A stretch of 64,000 nt of DNA from Gluconacetobacter tumulicola (lineage in GTDB: Bacteria > Pseudomonadota > Alphaproteobacteria > Acetobacterales > Acetobacteraceae): NCBI RefSeq assembly GCF_014174215.1, contig NZ_JABEQL010000007.1, forward strand, positions 114,608 to 178,607, written 5' to 3'. Every line of letters begins with the position of its first letter. The stretch's first letter is position 1. The notes below the pieces were generated by a model. The model ran no database searches and was not told the DNA's origin. It saw only the letters and a list, made by a program, of their open reading frames with translations. Both the position numbers and the translations under genes were made by a program. Shown in pieces: positions 26,269 through 34,023 of this stretch.

Positions 26269-28236
26269 GTGGCAGGCATTGCGGGCAGGCGGACATGGCG
26301 GCGGTCCCCTGGGCGGCTCCACGGGCAATGGCGGCGCGTGGCCTTTCTGGCGGCCCTGTCGCTGCTGGCGGCCCCGCATGCCGGCGCGGCCGACCGGCCG
26401 GCGCGGGCCACGCTCCTGGCCGCCCGCCTGACCCAGGCCGAGAAACTGATGCTGGTCCGGGCGGATGTCGTGCCCGCACCCGCACCAGCCGAGGGCGTGT
26501 CGATCATAACCCTGCCCGGCGTCCCGCGCGCCGGCCTGCCGGCCCTGCGCTTGGCCATGGTGGATGGCGAGGCGGGCCAGTCCTCCCCGCTGGCGCTGAT
26601 GGCGACCTGGGACCGCGATCTGGCCCGGCGGGTGGGGCAGGCCCAGGCCCGCGCAATCCGGGCCGGCGGGCGCGCGCTCGCAGCGGTCGGCGGAATTGGC
26701 CCACTGCCGGCGGGTCGGGCCTATGATGGCGAGGACCCGCTGCTGGCCGGCCGGATGATGGGCGAGGTCGCATCCGGGCTGATCTCGGGCCATGTGCTGC
26801 CGCTGTTCGGCGGCCGTGGCCGGCCCGGCGCCGACGACATGTCCGAGGACCGCATGCTGGCGCTCTCCATCGCGCTGGGGCAGGCCAGGGGGGCGGGCAT
26901 GCTCTGCCAGGTCGCCACCGTGGGGCTCCGGCCGTGCGGGGGGCTGGACGGCATGGAGCGCACGCTCCGCGACGGATGGCGATATGGCGGCATGATTGCC
27001 CTGCTGGCGGACCATGCGACGCCGGACGACCTGCCGGCCCGTCGCCATGCCCTGCTGTCCGCGCTGGCGGCCGGCGTCGACGCGGAGGGCGAGCCCGGAC
27101 CCGCCGACACGGGTTTGTTCGGCGCCACCCTGCGGCAGGCGGTAATGAAGGGCGGCTTCGTGCCGCCCGTCCGGCTGGATCACATGGCTGCCCATGTCAT
27201 GCAGTCGATGGACGAAGCCGGGGTGACCGAGCATCCGCCTCCCTTCGGCGCGCTGCGCGCCCCCACCTCCTACCGCGACCCGCTGGCGGAAGAGATGGTG
27301 GCCGAGGGGGCGGTCCTGCTGCGGAATGAAAACGCGGTCCTGCCGCTGGCCGGCACCCCAGCCGAGCCGATCCTCGTCCTGGGCGGGGGGACGGCCCGTA
27401 CGGCGGCGCGGGCGGTAATCGATGCCCTGAGCCGCACGGGACGGACCGTGCGACTGGCCGATGCGCCCGAAAACGGGCCGCTGCCGCCCGATATCGCGCA
27501 GGCCAGCCATATCGTGATCCTGTCCGCCGGCCCCGAGGATGACCGGCTGATCGGCGCGGTGGCCGATAATGGGGGGCACGTGGTCGTCGTCCTGCTGTCG
27601 GACGATCCCGACCGGCGCATGCCCTGGCTGGATCTGGTCGACGGGCTTGTGCAGGCCTGGTCATGGCGCGACGGCGGCGAGGATGTCCTGGCGGAGCTGC
27701 TGATCGGGCAGCGCGATTTCTCCGGGCGGCTGCCGGTGACCTTTACCGGCGGCGTGGCGCCGCCCCAGGAGCATCTGGCGGGCTACAAGGCGTTCGACCG
27801 GGCGCATGTCGCGCCGCTGTTTCCATTCGGATACGGGCTGTCGGTCCGCGCGCGTTTTACCTATGGCGACCTGAAGGCGACGCGGGACGGGTCTCGGCTG
27901 CTGGTCGCCTTCAGCGTGACCAATCGCGGCGCCGCGCCCGGGCGCGACGTGCCGCAGATCTATCTGGACCTGCCGGAAGGAAGCGGCGGGGCACCCAAGC
28001 GGCTGGTCGGCTGGCGCCCCGTACAGCTCGCGCCCGGACAGACCACGCATCTCACGCTGGCGGTCGATGCGCGGATGCTGGGGCGATGGAACCCGGCCAC
28101 GCTGGAATGGGTGGTGCCCGCCGGCGATTACGGGGTGTCGCTCGGCGGCCATTCCGCCAATCTGGTCCGGCAGGTGATGATCCACCTGCCGGACCTGCAC
28201 GCCCCCGGCGCGTTGCCGGATGGCGAAGGCGGGTAG
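26269..28236 (+). CDS. glycoside hydrolase family 3-like secreted protein
   Basis: About 655 residues resembling beta-glucosidases of GH3. The start is GTG at 26269 behind GGAGGGG. An Arg-rich n-region plus VAFLAALSLLAAPHAGA forms a signal peptide. A reduced TIM-barrel-like half has WRYGGMIALLADH, where the usual nucleophile motif would be VSDW. The second domain has EGAVLLRNENAVLPL, the well-conserved GH3 C-domain segment, and HLAGYKAFDRAH; a fibronectin-III-like end has FPFGYGLS, VSVTNRG-like and RDVPQIYLD. The barrel is shortened and the nucleophile region diverged, so activity is doubtful. Divergent from the DUF3576 gene. Confidence 0.75.
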   Translation: MAGIAGRRTWRRSPGRLHGQWRRVAFLAALSLLAAPHAGAADRPARATLLAARLTQAEKLMLVRADVVPAPAPAEGVSIITLPGVPRAGLPALRLAMVDGEAGQSSPLALMATWDRDLARRVGQAQARAIRAGGRALAAVGGIGPLPAGRAYDGEDPLLAGRMMGEVASGLISGHVLPLFGGRGRPGADDMSEDRMLALSIALGQARGAGMLCQVATVGLRPCGGLDGMERTLRDGWRYGGMIALLADHATPDDLPARRHALLSALAAGVDAEGEPGPADTGLFGATLRQAVMKGGFVPPVRLDHMAAHVMQSMDEAGVTEHPPPFGALRAPTSYRDPLAEEMVAEGAVLLRNENAVLPLAGTPAEPILVLGGGTARTAARAVIDALSRTGRTVRLADAPENGPLPPDIAQASHIVILSAGPEDDRLIGAVADNGGHVVVVLLSDDPDRRMPWLDLVDGLVQAWSWRDGGEDVLAELLIGQRDFSGRLPVTFTGGVAPPQEHLAGYKAFDRAHVAPLFPFGYGLSVRARFTYGDLKATRDGSRLLVAFSVTNRGAAPGRDVPQIYLDLPEGSGGAPKRLVGWRPVQLAPGQTTHLTLAVDARMLGRWNPATLEWVVPAGDYGVSLGGHSANLVRQVMIHLPDLHAPGALPDGEGG

Positions 28237-28299
28237 GAAACCGGATGGAGATTCGACCTTAGTGAGAGCCTGATCGAAAATGTGGGCTGATGAGCGAGA

Positions 28300-28316
28300 G
28301 CGGCCCAGAGGGCCGC
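28300..28316 (+). terminator. perfect 7-bp hairpin downstream of the GH3-like gene
   Basis: GCGGCCC and GGGCCGC around loop AGA, 63 bases after the stop codon. No U-run follows; the conserved repeat begins within its right arm. Possible transcript end for the GH3-like gene. Confidence 0.35.
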
Positions 28317-28412
28317 GCCCGGCGTGTGTTTCCGAGCGTCGGAGCGGAGCGGCCTTGATGGAAGTGAGCACCGAAGCACAGGAAACGCGCGTCGGATCGC
28401 CACCAGCGCGCA
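28315..28412 (+). repeat. dispersed element, copy A
   Basis: About 98 bp with a diverged second copy at 62041-62139 on the opposite strand. Block 1 (GCGCCCGGCGTGTGTTTCC) matches copy B with few differences; block 2 (GAAGCACAGGAAACGCGCG) is nearly identical; the middle is variable. Block spacing is 58 bases here and 57 in copy B. Both copies follow a gene on their own strand and sit between convergent genes. Class unknown. Confidence 0.6.
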
Positions 28413-28425
28413 TTTTCGGTCAGGC

Positions 28426-29181
28426 TCAGGGCGGCGGTTCGCCTTCCTGCGGCGTAAAGCCCAGATGGGTGATCAGGTCGCGCGTCGCCTCCGCCGCTGC
28501 CAGCACGGCATCGCGGTCCAGGCCCTTGCTGACCAGGGCGACGCCCCGTCGCCCATCCGGCCGCCGGAACGGATAGGACCCGATATCGAGGTCCGGATGA
28601 TGGTCCTGGATCTCGGACAGGCCGGCGGCCAGCGCGCCCTCATACAGGTCCAGCGCGTACCAGCTGCGCGAGGTCACGGGCGTGCCGTGCGGCAGGGTGG
28701 GGGCCAGGGAATCGAACATCGCCTGCATGATCCGCGGCACGCCGGCCAGCACATGGACATTGCCGATGCTGAAGCCCGGCGCGATCGAGACGCTGTTGGT
28801 GATCGGGGTCGCCCCCTGTGGCAGGGTGGCCATGCGCTGGCGGGCGGCGTTGAATTCGCCCGGGGCGAAATGGGCTTCCAGCGCGCGGAAGGTTTCGGGG
28901 TGAACGGTCCACGGCACGCCAAACGCCTCGGCCACGCAGGGCGCGGTGATGTCGTCATGGGTCGGGCCGATGCCGCCGGTGGTGAACACCATGTCGAATC
29001 GGGCCCGCACGTCGCACAGCGTGGTCACGATAATTTCGCGGCGGTCGGGGATGATCCGCACTTCGGACAGCGTGATCCCCAGTTCGGACAGGCGTCGTGC
29101 GATATATTGCACATTGACGTCCTGCGTCCGGCCCGAAAGAATCTCATTGCCGATGACCAGAATGCAGGCTGTCGGGTTCAT
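28426..29181 (-). CDS. MoCF/CinA-like molybdopterin-binding domain protein
   Basis: 251 residues matching the N-terminal domain of CinA and related MoCF-fold proteins, in some of which it acts as a nucleotide or ADP-ribose pyrophosphatase. Seen: CILVIGNEILSGRTQDVN, VRIIPDRREIIVTTL, MVFTTGGIGPTHDDITA (the conserved substrate-binding loop), and VHVLAGVPRIMQAM. The C-terminal deamidase domain of full-length CinA is absent. The start at 29181 is the homologous start; a longer frame would overlap the divergent lactonase gene. Confidence 0.85.
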   Translation of the reverse strand: MNPTACILVIGNEILSGRTQDVNVQYIARRLSELGITLSEVRIIPDRREIIVTTLCDVRARFDMVFTTGGIGPTHDDITAPCVAEAFGVPWTVHPETFRALEAHFAPGEFNAARQRMATLPQGATPITNSVSIAPGFSIGNVHVLAGVPRIMQAMFDSLAPTLPHGTPVTSRSWYALDLYEGALAAGLSEIQDHHPDLDIGSYPFRRPDGRRGVALVSKGLDRDAVLAAAEATRDLITHLGFTPQEGEPPP

Positions 29182-29261
29182 GGCGGCAGGTCCCTGTCCG
29201 ATGGCATGGACCATCATTATGGGCCCGGAATCCGCTTCCGGCCAGACAGGAGGAATGGGCG

Positions 29262-30170
29262 ATGAGGGAAGGACCGATGTGCGGCGTGCCGCGCTGCGTG
29301 TGGGAGCTCCCAGCCATGCTGGGCGAAGGCCCCGTCTGGTCGGAAGCCGAGCAGGCCCTGTATTTCGTCGATATCGTCGGAAAGGCGATCCACCGCTACC
29401 GGCCGGAAAGCGGGGAGCGGACATCCTGGGCCGCGCCGGACCGGCCGGGCTTCCTGGTACCGCTGACCGACGGCACCTTCCTGTGCGGGCTGCGCGACGG
29501 GCTGCACCGGTTTTCGCCCGCCACCGGCCGATTCGGCCTGGACCTGCCGGTCGAGCCCGACCAGCCCGGCAACCGCATCAATGACGGCCATGTGGACCGG
29601 TTCGGCCGCCTCTGGTTCGGCACCATGCATGACGCGGAAACCGACCCGACCGGCTCGCTCTATTCCGTCCGCCAGGATCGCGGCGCGCTGTCGATCCGGC
29701 GCGAGGATACGGGCTATGTCGTCAGCAACGGCCCGGCCCTGTCGCCCGACGGGCGCACGCTCTATCACAATCATTCACCGGCCCGGACCGTCTACGCGTT
29801 CGACGTGGCGCCCGACGGCAGCCTGTCGAACCGGCGGGTCTTCGCCACCCTGCGCGACGGCTATCCCGACGGCATCGCGGTGGACAGCGCGGGTTTCCTG
29901 TGGATCGGCGTGTGGGATGGCGGCCGGATCGAACGCCTGGCCCCCGACGGCACGAAGGTCGAACCCATTCCCATGCCGGCCCGCAACGTCACCAAGGTGG
30001 CCTTCGGCGGCGCCGATTACCGCACCGTCTTCGTTACCACCGCCCGCAAGGGCCTGTCGGCGCAGCAGATCGCGGACCAGCCCCTCAGCGGCAGCCTGTT
30101 CGCCTTCGGCACCAGCATCGCCGGGCAGAAACAGGCCACCTTCACACTCGACGCCCCGTTCGCGCTGTAG
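29262..30170 (+). CDS. SMP-30/gluconolactonase family sugar lactonase
   Basis: Six-bladed beta-propeller enzyme that hydrolyses aldono-lactones; in acetic acid bacteria such lactones arise from periplasmic sugar oxidation. 302 residues, no signal peptide, so cytoplasmic. Metal ligands of the family are visible: Glu in LGEGPVW, Asn in GNRINDGHVDRFGRLWFGTM, Asn in VSNGPALSPDG and Asp in YPDGIAVD. The ATG at 29262 follows AGGAGG at 8 bases. The substrate (gluconolactone, arabinolactone or other) cannot be told from sequence. Confidence 0.88.
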   Translation: MREGPMCGVPRCVWELPAMLGEGPVWSEAEQALYFVDIVGKAIHRYRPESGERTSWAAPDRPGFLVPLTDGTFLCGLRDGLHRFSPATGRFGLDLPVEPDQPGNRINDGHVDRFGRLWFGTMHDAETDPTGSLYSVRQDRGALSIRREDTGYVVSNGPALSPDGRTLYHNHSPARTVYAFDVAPDGSLSNRRVFATLRDGYPDGIAVDSAGFLWIGVWDGGRIERLAPDGTKVEPIPMPARNVTKVAFGGADYRTVFVTTARKGLSAQQIADQPLSGSLFAFGTSIAGQKQATFTLDAPFAL

Positions 30171-30221
30171 GGAACAGGTTTGAAAGTCGCCTGCGGCTAA
30201 GCGCGGCTTTGCAACCGTCTC

Positions 30222-31223
30222 TCAGACCAGATCGCGCAGTAACGGCACCAGCGGCAGATCGGCCTCGGGCATCGGATAAGCCGACAGCTCGTTCCCCCGA
30301 ACCCACGCCAGGGTCTGACCCTCACGCGGGCGCGGAATGTTCTTCCAGCGCCGGCAGACATAAACGGGCATCAGCAGGTGAAAATGCCCGTAATCGTGCG
30401 ACACGAAAGTGTAGGGCGCGAGGCAGGAACGGCTGACATCCAGCCCCAGCTCCTCGTCCAGTTCGCGGATCAGCGCCGCTTCGGGCGTCTCGCCGGCCTC
30501 GACCTTGCCGCCGGGGAACTCCCACAGACCGGCCATCGGCTTGCCTTCCGGCCGCCGGGCCAGGAGGATGCGCCCGTCGGTATCGATCAACGCGACGGCG
30601 GCCACCAGTACCACGCGCTTCTGTTCCGCCGCGTGGGTGGGAGAACCCGCCGATGGAGCATCCATCGCCATATCCGCCCGCGTCGCTTCGAACAGCAGGA
30701 CCGGATGCTCGCCGCCGCGCGAGACGAATTCCTGGTGCCCGGTGCCCGTTTCGCGAAAACCCAGCCGGCGCAGCACGGCGATCGAAGCCGGATTGTCATG
30801 CGCGACGGCAGCCGCGACCCGGTCGACCGGCATGTTGGCCAGCGCCCAGCGCGTGATCCGCCCCACCGCGCTGGTGGCGACCTTGCGGTTCCAGTAGGGG
30901 CGCCCGACCCAGTAACCGACAGTGGCCGAACGGCGCCCACGATCGACCTGCAACCCGATGCAGCCGATCAGCGAATCGGGCGTCTCCGATTCGGGGTGGG
31001 TGATGGCGAAATGATAGGCCGCCCCCCGCCGGGACAGATCGGCGGTCGAGGCGATCCATTCATCCGTCAGCCCGCGCGGATAGGGAAACGGGACGCGGCT
31101 GAGCATCCGGATGACGCTCCAGTCATTGACCAGCCGGTGCATCGCGCCCGCGTCCGAGGACAGAAGGGTCCGCAGCCGGAACGGGCCGGCCTGCAGGGTG
31201 GTATCCGTCCGTTCGTCGCTCAT
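30222..31223 (-). CDS. GNAT acetyltransferase fused to MutT-type Nudix hydrolase
   Basis: 333 residues with two catalytic domains. Residues about 10-180 are a RimJ/RimL-like GNAT domain (FRLRTLLSSDAGAMHRLVND, TVGYWVGRPYWNRKVATSAV, NPASIAVLRRLGFRETG). Residues about 203-333 are a MutT-like Nudix domain with a complete Nudix box at 239-261 (Gly239, Glu245, Arg253, Glu254, Glu257, Glu258, Gly260). The Nudix half probably sanitises oxidised dNTPs such as 8-oxo-dGTP. The acetyltransferase substrate is unknown. The linker (190-203) is Ser/Ala-rich. The ATG at 31223 is the only good start. Confidence 0.88.
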   Translation of the reverse strand: MSDERTDTTLQAGPFRLRTLLSSDAGAMHRLVNDWSVIRMLSRVPFPYPRGLTDEWIASTADLSRRGAAYHFAITHPESETPDSLIGCIGLQVDRGRRSATVGYWVGRPYWNRKVATSAVGRITRWALANMPVDRVAAAVAHDNPASIAVLRRLGFRETGTGHQEFVSRGGEHPVLLFEATRADMAMDAPSAGSPTHAAEQKRVVLVAAVALIDTDGRILLARRPEGKPMAGLWEFPGGKVEAGETPEAALIRELDEELGLDVSRSCLAPYTFVSHDYGHFHLLMPVYVCRRWKNIPRPREGQTLAWVRGNELSAYPMPEADLPLVPLLRDLV

Positions 31224-31239
31224 GGATGTGACGACACCC

Positions 31240-32325
31240 TCAACCGGCGGTAGGGGCGCGGATGCCGCATTCGGCCAGAAGCTGGCGCAGGTCGCGGATC
31301 ACCGGGAACACTTCCTGGTTGTGATCGCCACCCAGCTCGTTCCACGCGTTCTGCTCCAGTTCCACGATCTCGCGATCCTCGCGGAAGATCCGCTCGGTAA
31401 AGGCGACCAGGAACGGCCATGCCAGGTCCAGCACGCCCGGCAGCTTGGGGCGCTTGATCGACAGCAGCCCGAAGACGCGGTTGGTCAGCTGCTCCTCGTC
31501 CTGCGGAACGTAGGCGATCCACAGATCCATCACTGCCTCGCCGCCGGTCGGCTCGATCTTCAGCGTCTGGTACGGATATTCGGTGCGGATCGTCATGACG
31601 TCGCGATGGGCGAATTTCGCGCTGTTGTCGCGCTTCTGCCCGAATACCAGCGCCTCGCCGATCGGCTGCTTGCCGCCGGTGCGGGCAAAGGTATAGCGCG
31701 CCTCGATCATGCCGGGCCCGCGATCCTGTCCCAGGAAGCGGGGCTTCATCTGGCCCATCTGCTTCATGTGCATGAACTGATGGTTCATATCCATCAGGTT
31801 CTCATGCATGAAGCTGTAATGGCATTTCACATGCCGGCCGAAGCGCCTGGTCTTGTATTCGGGATTGGCGACCTGCGACAGCTTGGGCAGCGGCACGGAC
31901 TCGGCCTTCTCGGCATCACCGGGGAAGACGAAGATCAGCCCGTCCTGTTCGCGGCACGGATAGGTGCGCACGCCATTGGGCAGCTTGCCCTTGCCCAGAT
32001 AGGGCACGTCGATGCAGCGGCCCGACCGGCCATACGCCCAGCCATGATAGCAGCACTGCACCGCCTGGCCCTTCACGGTGCCCTTGCTCAGCGGCACCTG
32101 CCGGTGGGCGCAGCGATCCTCCAGCGCGAAGACCTCGCCTTCGACGGGGCGGACCAACGCGATCGGCAGGCCAGCATAGCGGGTGCCGATCGTCTTGCCG
32201 GCCTTGAGTTCGTGCGACCAGGCCACGGGGTACCAGAAATCGGGATCACAGCGAATGCGTCGCAGGTCCTCCCCCAGGGTCAGGGCGGGGCGGGGCATGC
32301 TGTCCGTCGAAAGAATCTGGTTCAT
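31240..32325 (-). CDS. Rieske [2Fe-2S] non-haem iron oxygenase
   Basis: 361 residues, alpha-subunit type. The Rieske centre is CAH near residue 94 with CCYHGWAYG, i.e. CxH and CxxH. The catalytic mononuclear iron site is suggested by ENLMDMNHQFMHMKQ, providing the two His, with a later acidic ligand not assignable by eye. It resembles vanillate demethylase or PobA-like monooxygenases rather than the two-subunit ring-hydroxylating enzymes; no partner reductase gene is adjacent. The start at 32325 follows GAGAGACG. Substrate unknown. It lies 16 bases upstream of the GNAT-Nudix gene on the same strand, so they are probably co-transcribed. Confidence 0.82.
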   Translation of the reverse strand: MNQILSTDSMPRPALTLGEDLRRIRCDPDFWYPVAWSHELKAGKTIGTRYAGLPIALVRPVEGEVFALEDRCAHRQVPLSKGTVKGQAVQCCYHGWAYGRSGRCIDVPYLGKGKLPNGVRTYPCREQDGLIFVFPGDAEKAESVPLPKLSQVANPEYKTRRFGRHVKCHYSFMHENLMDMNHQFMHMKQMGQMKPRFLGQDRGPGMIEARYTFARTGGKQPIGEALVFGQKRDNSAKFAHRDVMTIRTEYPYQTLKIEPTGGEAVMDLWIAYVPQDEEQLTNRVFGLLSIKRPKLPGVLDLAWPFLVAFTERIFREDREIVELEQNAWNELGGDHNQEVFPVIRDLRQLLAECGIRAPTAG

Positions 32326-32425
32326 CGTCTCTCTATATGCTCGGTCGCCTGCTTCTGTCCGGCGGGTCGTGCGGTACCAGGACATAAGCCACACACATTA
32401 AAGAGGCATCTCATCGTGTCGTGCA

Positions 32426-32444
32426 ATTGATAACGCGTATCAAT
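32426..32444. promoter_or_regulatory. operator-like palindrome upstream of the Rieske gene
   Basis: ATTGATA and TATCAAT, perfect 7-bp arms around ACGCG, about 100 bp before the Rieske oxygenase start. Its length and spacing fit a dimeric repressor site. No regulator gene is adjacent, so the cognate factor is unknown. Confidence 0.4.
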
Positions 32445-32541
32445 GCTCCGGAACGATACGGGCCCGGTTCCCCTTCCGGCCGGCAGGGCCGGAGGGCATC
32501 AAGATATCAGGGATGGAATCGGTCGCCGGCCTTGATCCGGA

Positions 32542-33441
32542 TCAAGGACGTGTCGATTCCCCAACGTGCGGTGCGGTGGCGAGTTCGGCGGTCAGGTCCT
32601 CGACGAACTGCCAGGCGACACGGCCCGACCGCCCGCCCCGGGCGACGGACCACGCATTGGCGCGCCGGGCCAGATCCTCTTCCCCGATCGCCAGGTCGCG
32701 GGCTCTTGCATAGGTCCGCACCATGTCCAGGAAGATATCCTGGGCACAATTGTGAAAGCCGATCCACAGCCCGAACCGATCGGACAGCGAGACCTTCTCC
32801 TCGACCGCCTCGGACGGGTTGATGGCGGTCGAGCGCTCATTGTCGATCATGTCGCGGGGCATCAGGTGCCGCCGGTTGGAGGTCGCGTAGAACAGCACGT
32901 TCTCCGGACGGCCGGAAATGCCGCCGTCCAGCACCGATTTCAGGGCCTTGTAATCGGCATCCTCGCTCTCGAACGACAGATCGTCGCAGAAGACGATGAA
33001 GCGGCGCGGGCTGGTCCGCAGCAGGGCCAGCAGGTCGGGCAGGGTGGCGAGGTCCTCGCGCTGGATCTCGATCAGCACCAGCCGGCCCGCGCCGGGCTCG
33101 GCCGGCACGCCGCGGATCCGGTTGGCCTGGGCGTGGGCGGCCTTGACCAGCGATGATTTGCCCATGCCGCGCGCGCCCCACAGCATGACGTTGTTGGCCG
33201 GCAGGCCGCGGGCGAAATGCAGCGTATTGTCCAGCACCAGCCGGCTCTGGATCTCGACACCGCGCAGCAGGCCGATATCGACATGCGCCACATGGGCCAC
33301 CGGCGCCAGCCGCCCCTGGGCGGGATGCCAGACGAAGGCATCGGCCGCATCGAGGCCCGCAAGGCTCGGCGGCGGCGGGGACAGCCGCTCCAGCGCCTGG
33401 GCGATACGGTCGAGAACGGGCAGCAGAGGGTGGGACTCCAT
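32542..33441 (-). CDS. DUF815 AAA+ ATPase
   Basis: 299 residues of a conserved bacterial P-loop ATPase family with no settled function. Walker A is GARGMGKSS (residues 89-97), Walker B is RFIVFCDDLSF; SNRRHLMPRDM and SLSDRFGLWIGF are further family motifs. An N-terminal coil with SPPPP precedes the core. The start at 33441 (MESHPLLPVLD) is taken because the sequence before it lacks homology. Divergent from yajC, with 131 bp between. Confidence 0.87.
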   Translation of the reverse strand: MESHPLLPVLDRIAQALERLSPPPPSLAGLDAADAFVWHPAQGRLAPVAHVAHVDIGLLRGVEIQSRLVLDNTLHFARGLPANNVMLWGARGMGKSSLVKAAHAQANRIRGVPAEPGAGRLVLIEIQREDLATLPDLLALLRTSPRRFIVFCDDLSFESEDADYKALKSVLDGGISGRPENVLFYATSNRRHLMPRDMIDNERSTAINPSEAVEEKVSLSDRFGLWIGFHNCAQDIFLDMVRTYARARDLAIGEEDLARRANAWSVARGGRSGRVAWQFVEDLTAELATAPHVGESTRP

Positions 33442-33572
33442 CGTCGGTCCTGTGGCTGGGTGGCTGGGAAAAGCGCCGCTACCGGCGAACCGACGCCTTG
33501 ACGGGAAACGGACGAAAACTATGGTCCACTGCCTCAGCCCGCAACCCACTAAATGACGGCCGGAAACGCGAC

Positions 33573-33953
33573 ATGACCTCAGTTTCGGATTTCCTTGTAA
33601 CCCCGGCATACGCCCAGACCGCCGGAGGCGAGGGAGGATTCCTGAGCGCCGGCGGCCTGATGTCGATCCTGCCCTATGTCGCGATGTTCGCGATCTTCTA
33701 CTTCCTCCTGATCCGCCCGCAGCAGCAGAAGCAGAAGCAGCTCCGCGCCCAGCTCGCGGCGCTGCGCCGTGGCGACCGGGTGCTGACGGCCGGCGGCATC
33801 GTCGGCGTCGTGCAGAAGGTGCGTGACGATTCGAACGAGCTGGAGGTCGAGATCGCCCCCAATGTCCGGGTGACGGTCCTGCGCGAGACCCTGACCTCGG
33901 TCGTCACCAGCACGGCCAAGCCGGCCAACGACGCCGCCCCCAAGGCCGACTGA
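33573..33953 (+). CDS. yajC: Sec translocon accessory protein YajC
   Basis: Small inner-membrane partner of SecDF in protein export. 126 residues: a short N-terminus, one transmembrane segment (ILPYVAMFAIFYFLLIRP), then the signature RPQQQKQKQ and a cytoplasmic domain with GDRVLTAGGIVGVV, the YajC core. The tail is Ala/Lys-rich. The start at 33573 is chosen by length and by the hydrophobic segment following at the usual distance. No secD or secF follows, which is unusual among proteobacteria. Confidence 0.92.
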   Translation: MTSVSDFLVTPAYAQTAGGEGGFLSAGGLMSILPYVAMFAIFYFLLIRPQQQKQKQLRAQLAALRRGDRVLTAGGIVGVVQKVRDDSNELEVEIAPNVRVTVLRETLTSVVTSTAKPANDAAPKAD

Positions 33954-34023
33954 CGGCAAGCCTCCCCCCGAACGGGCGAACCGGCGGCGTCGCCCGCCGT
34001 TATGCCCATTCGGGGGAGGGGGA

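Noticed and set aside
33982..33999. Hairpin CGGCGG/CCGCCG after yajC as a terminator
   Set aside because: Only 6 bp, no U-run, and such GC repeats are frequent by chance in this sequence.
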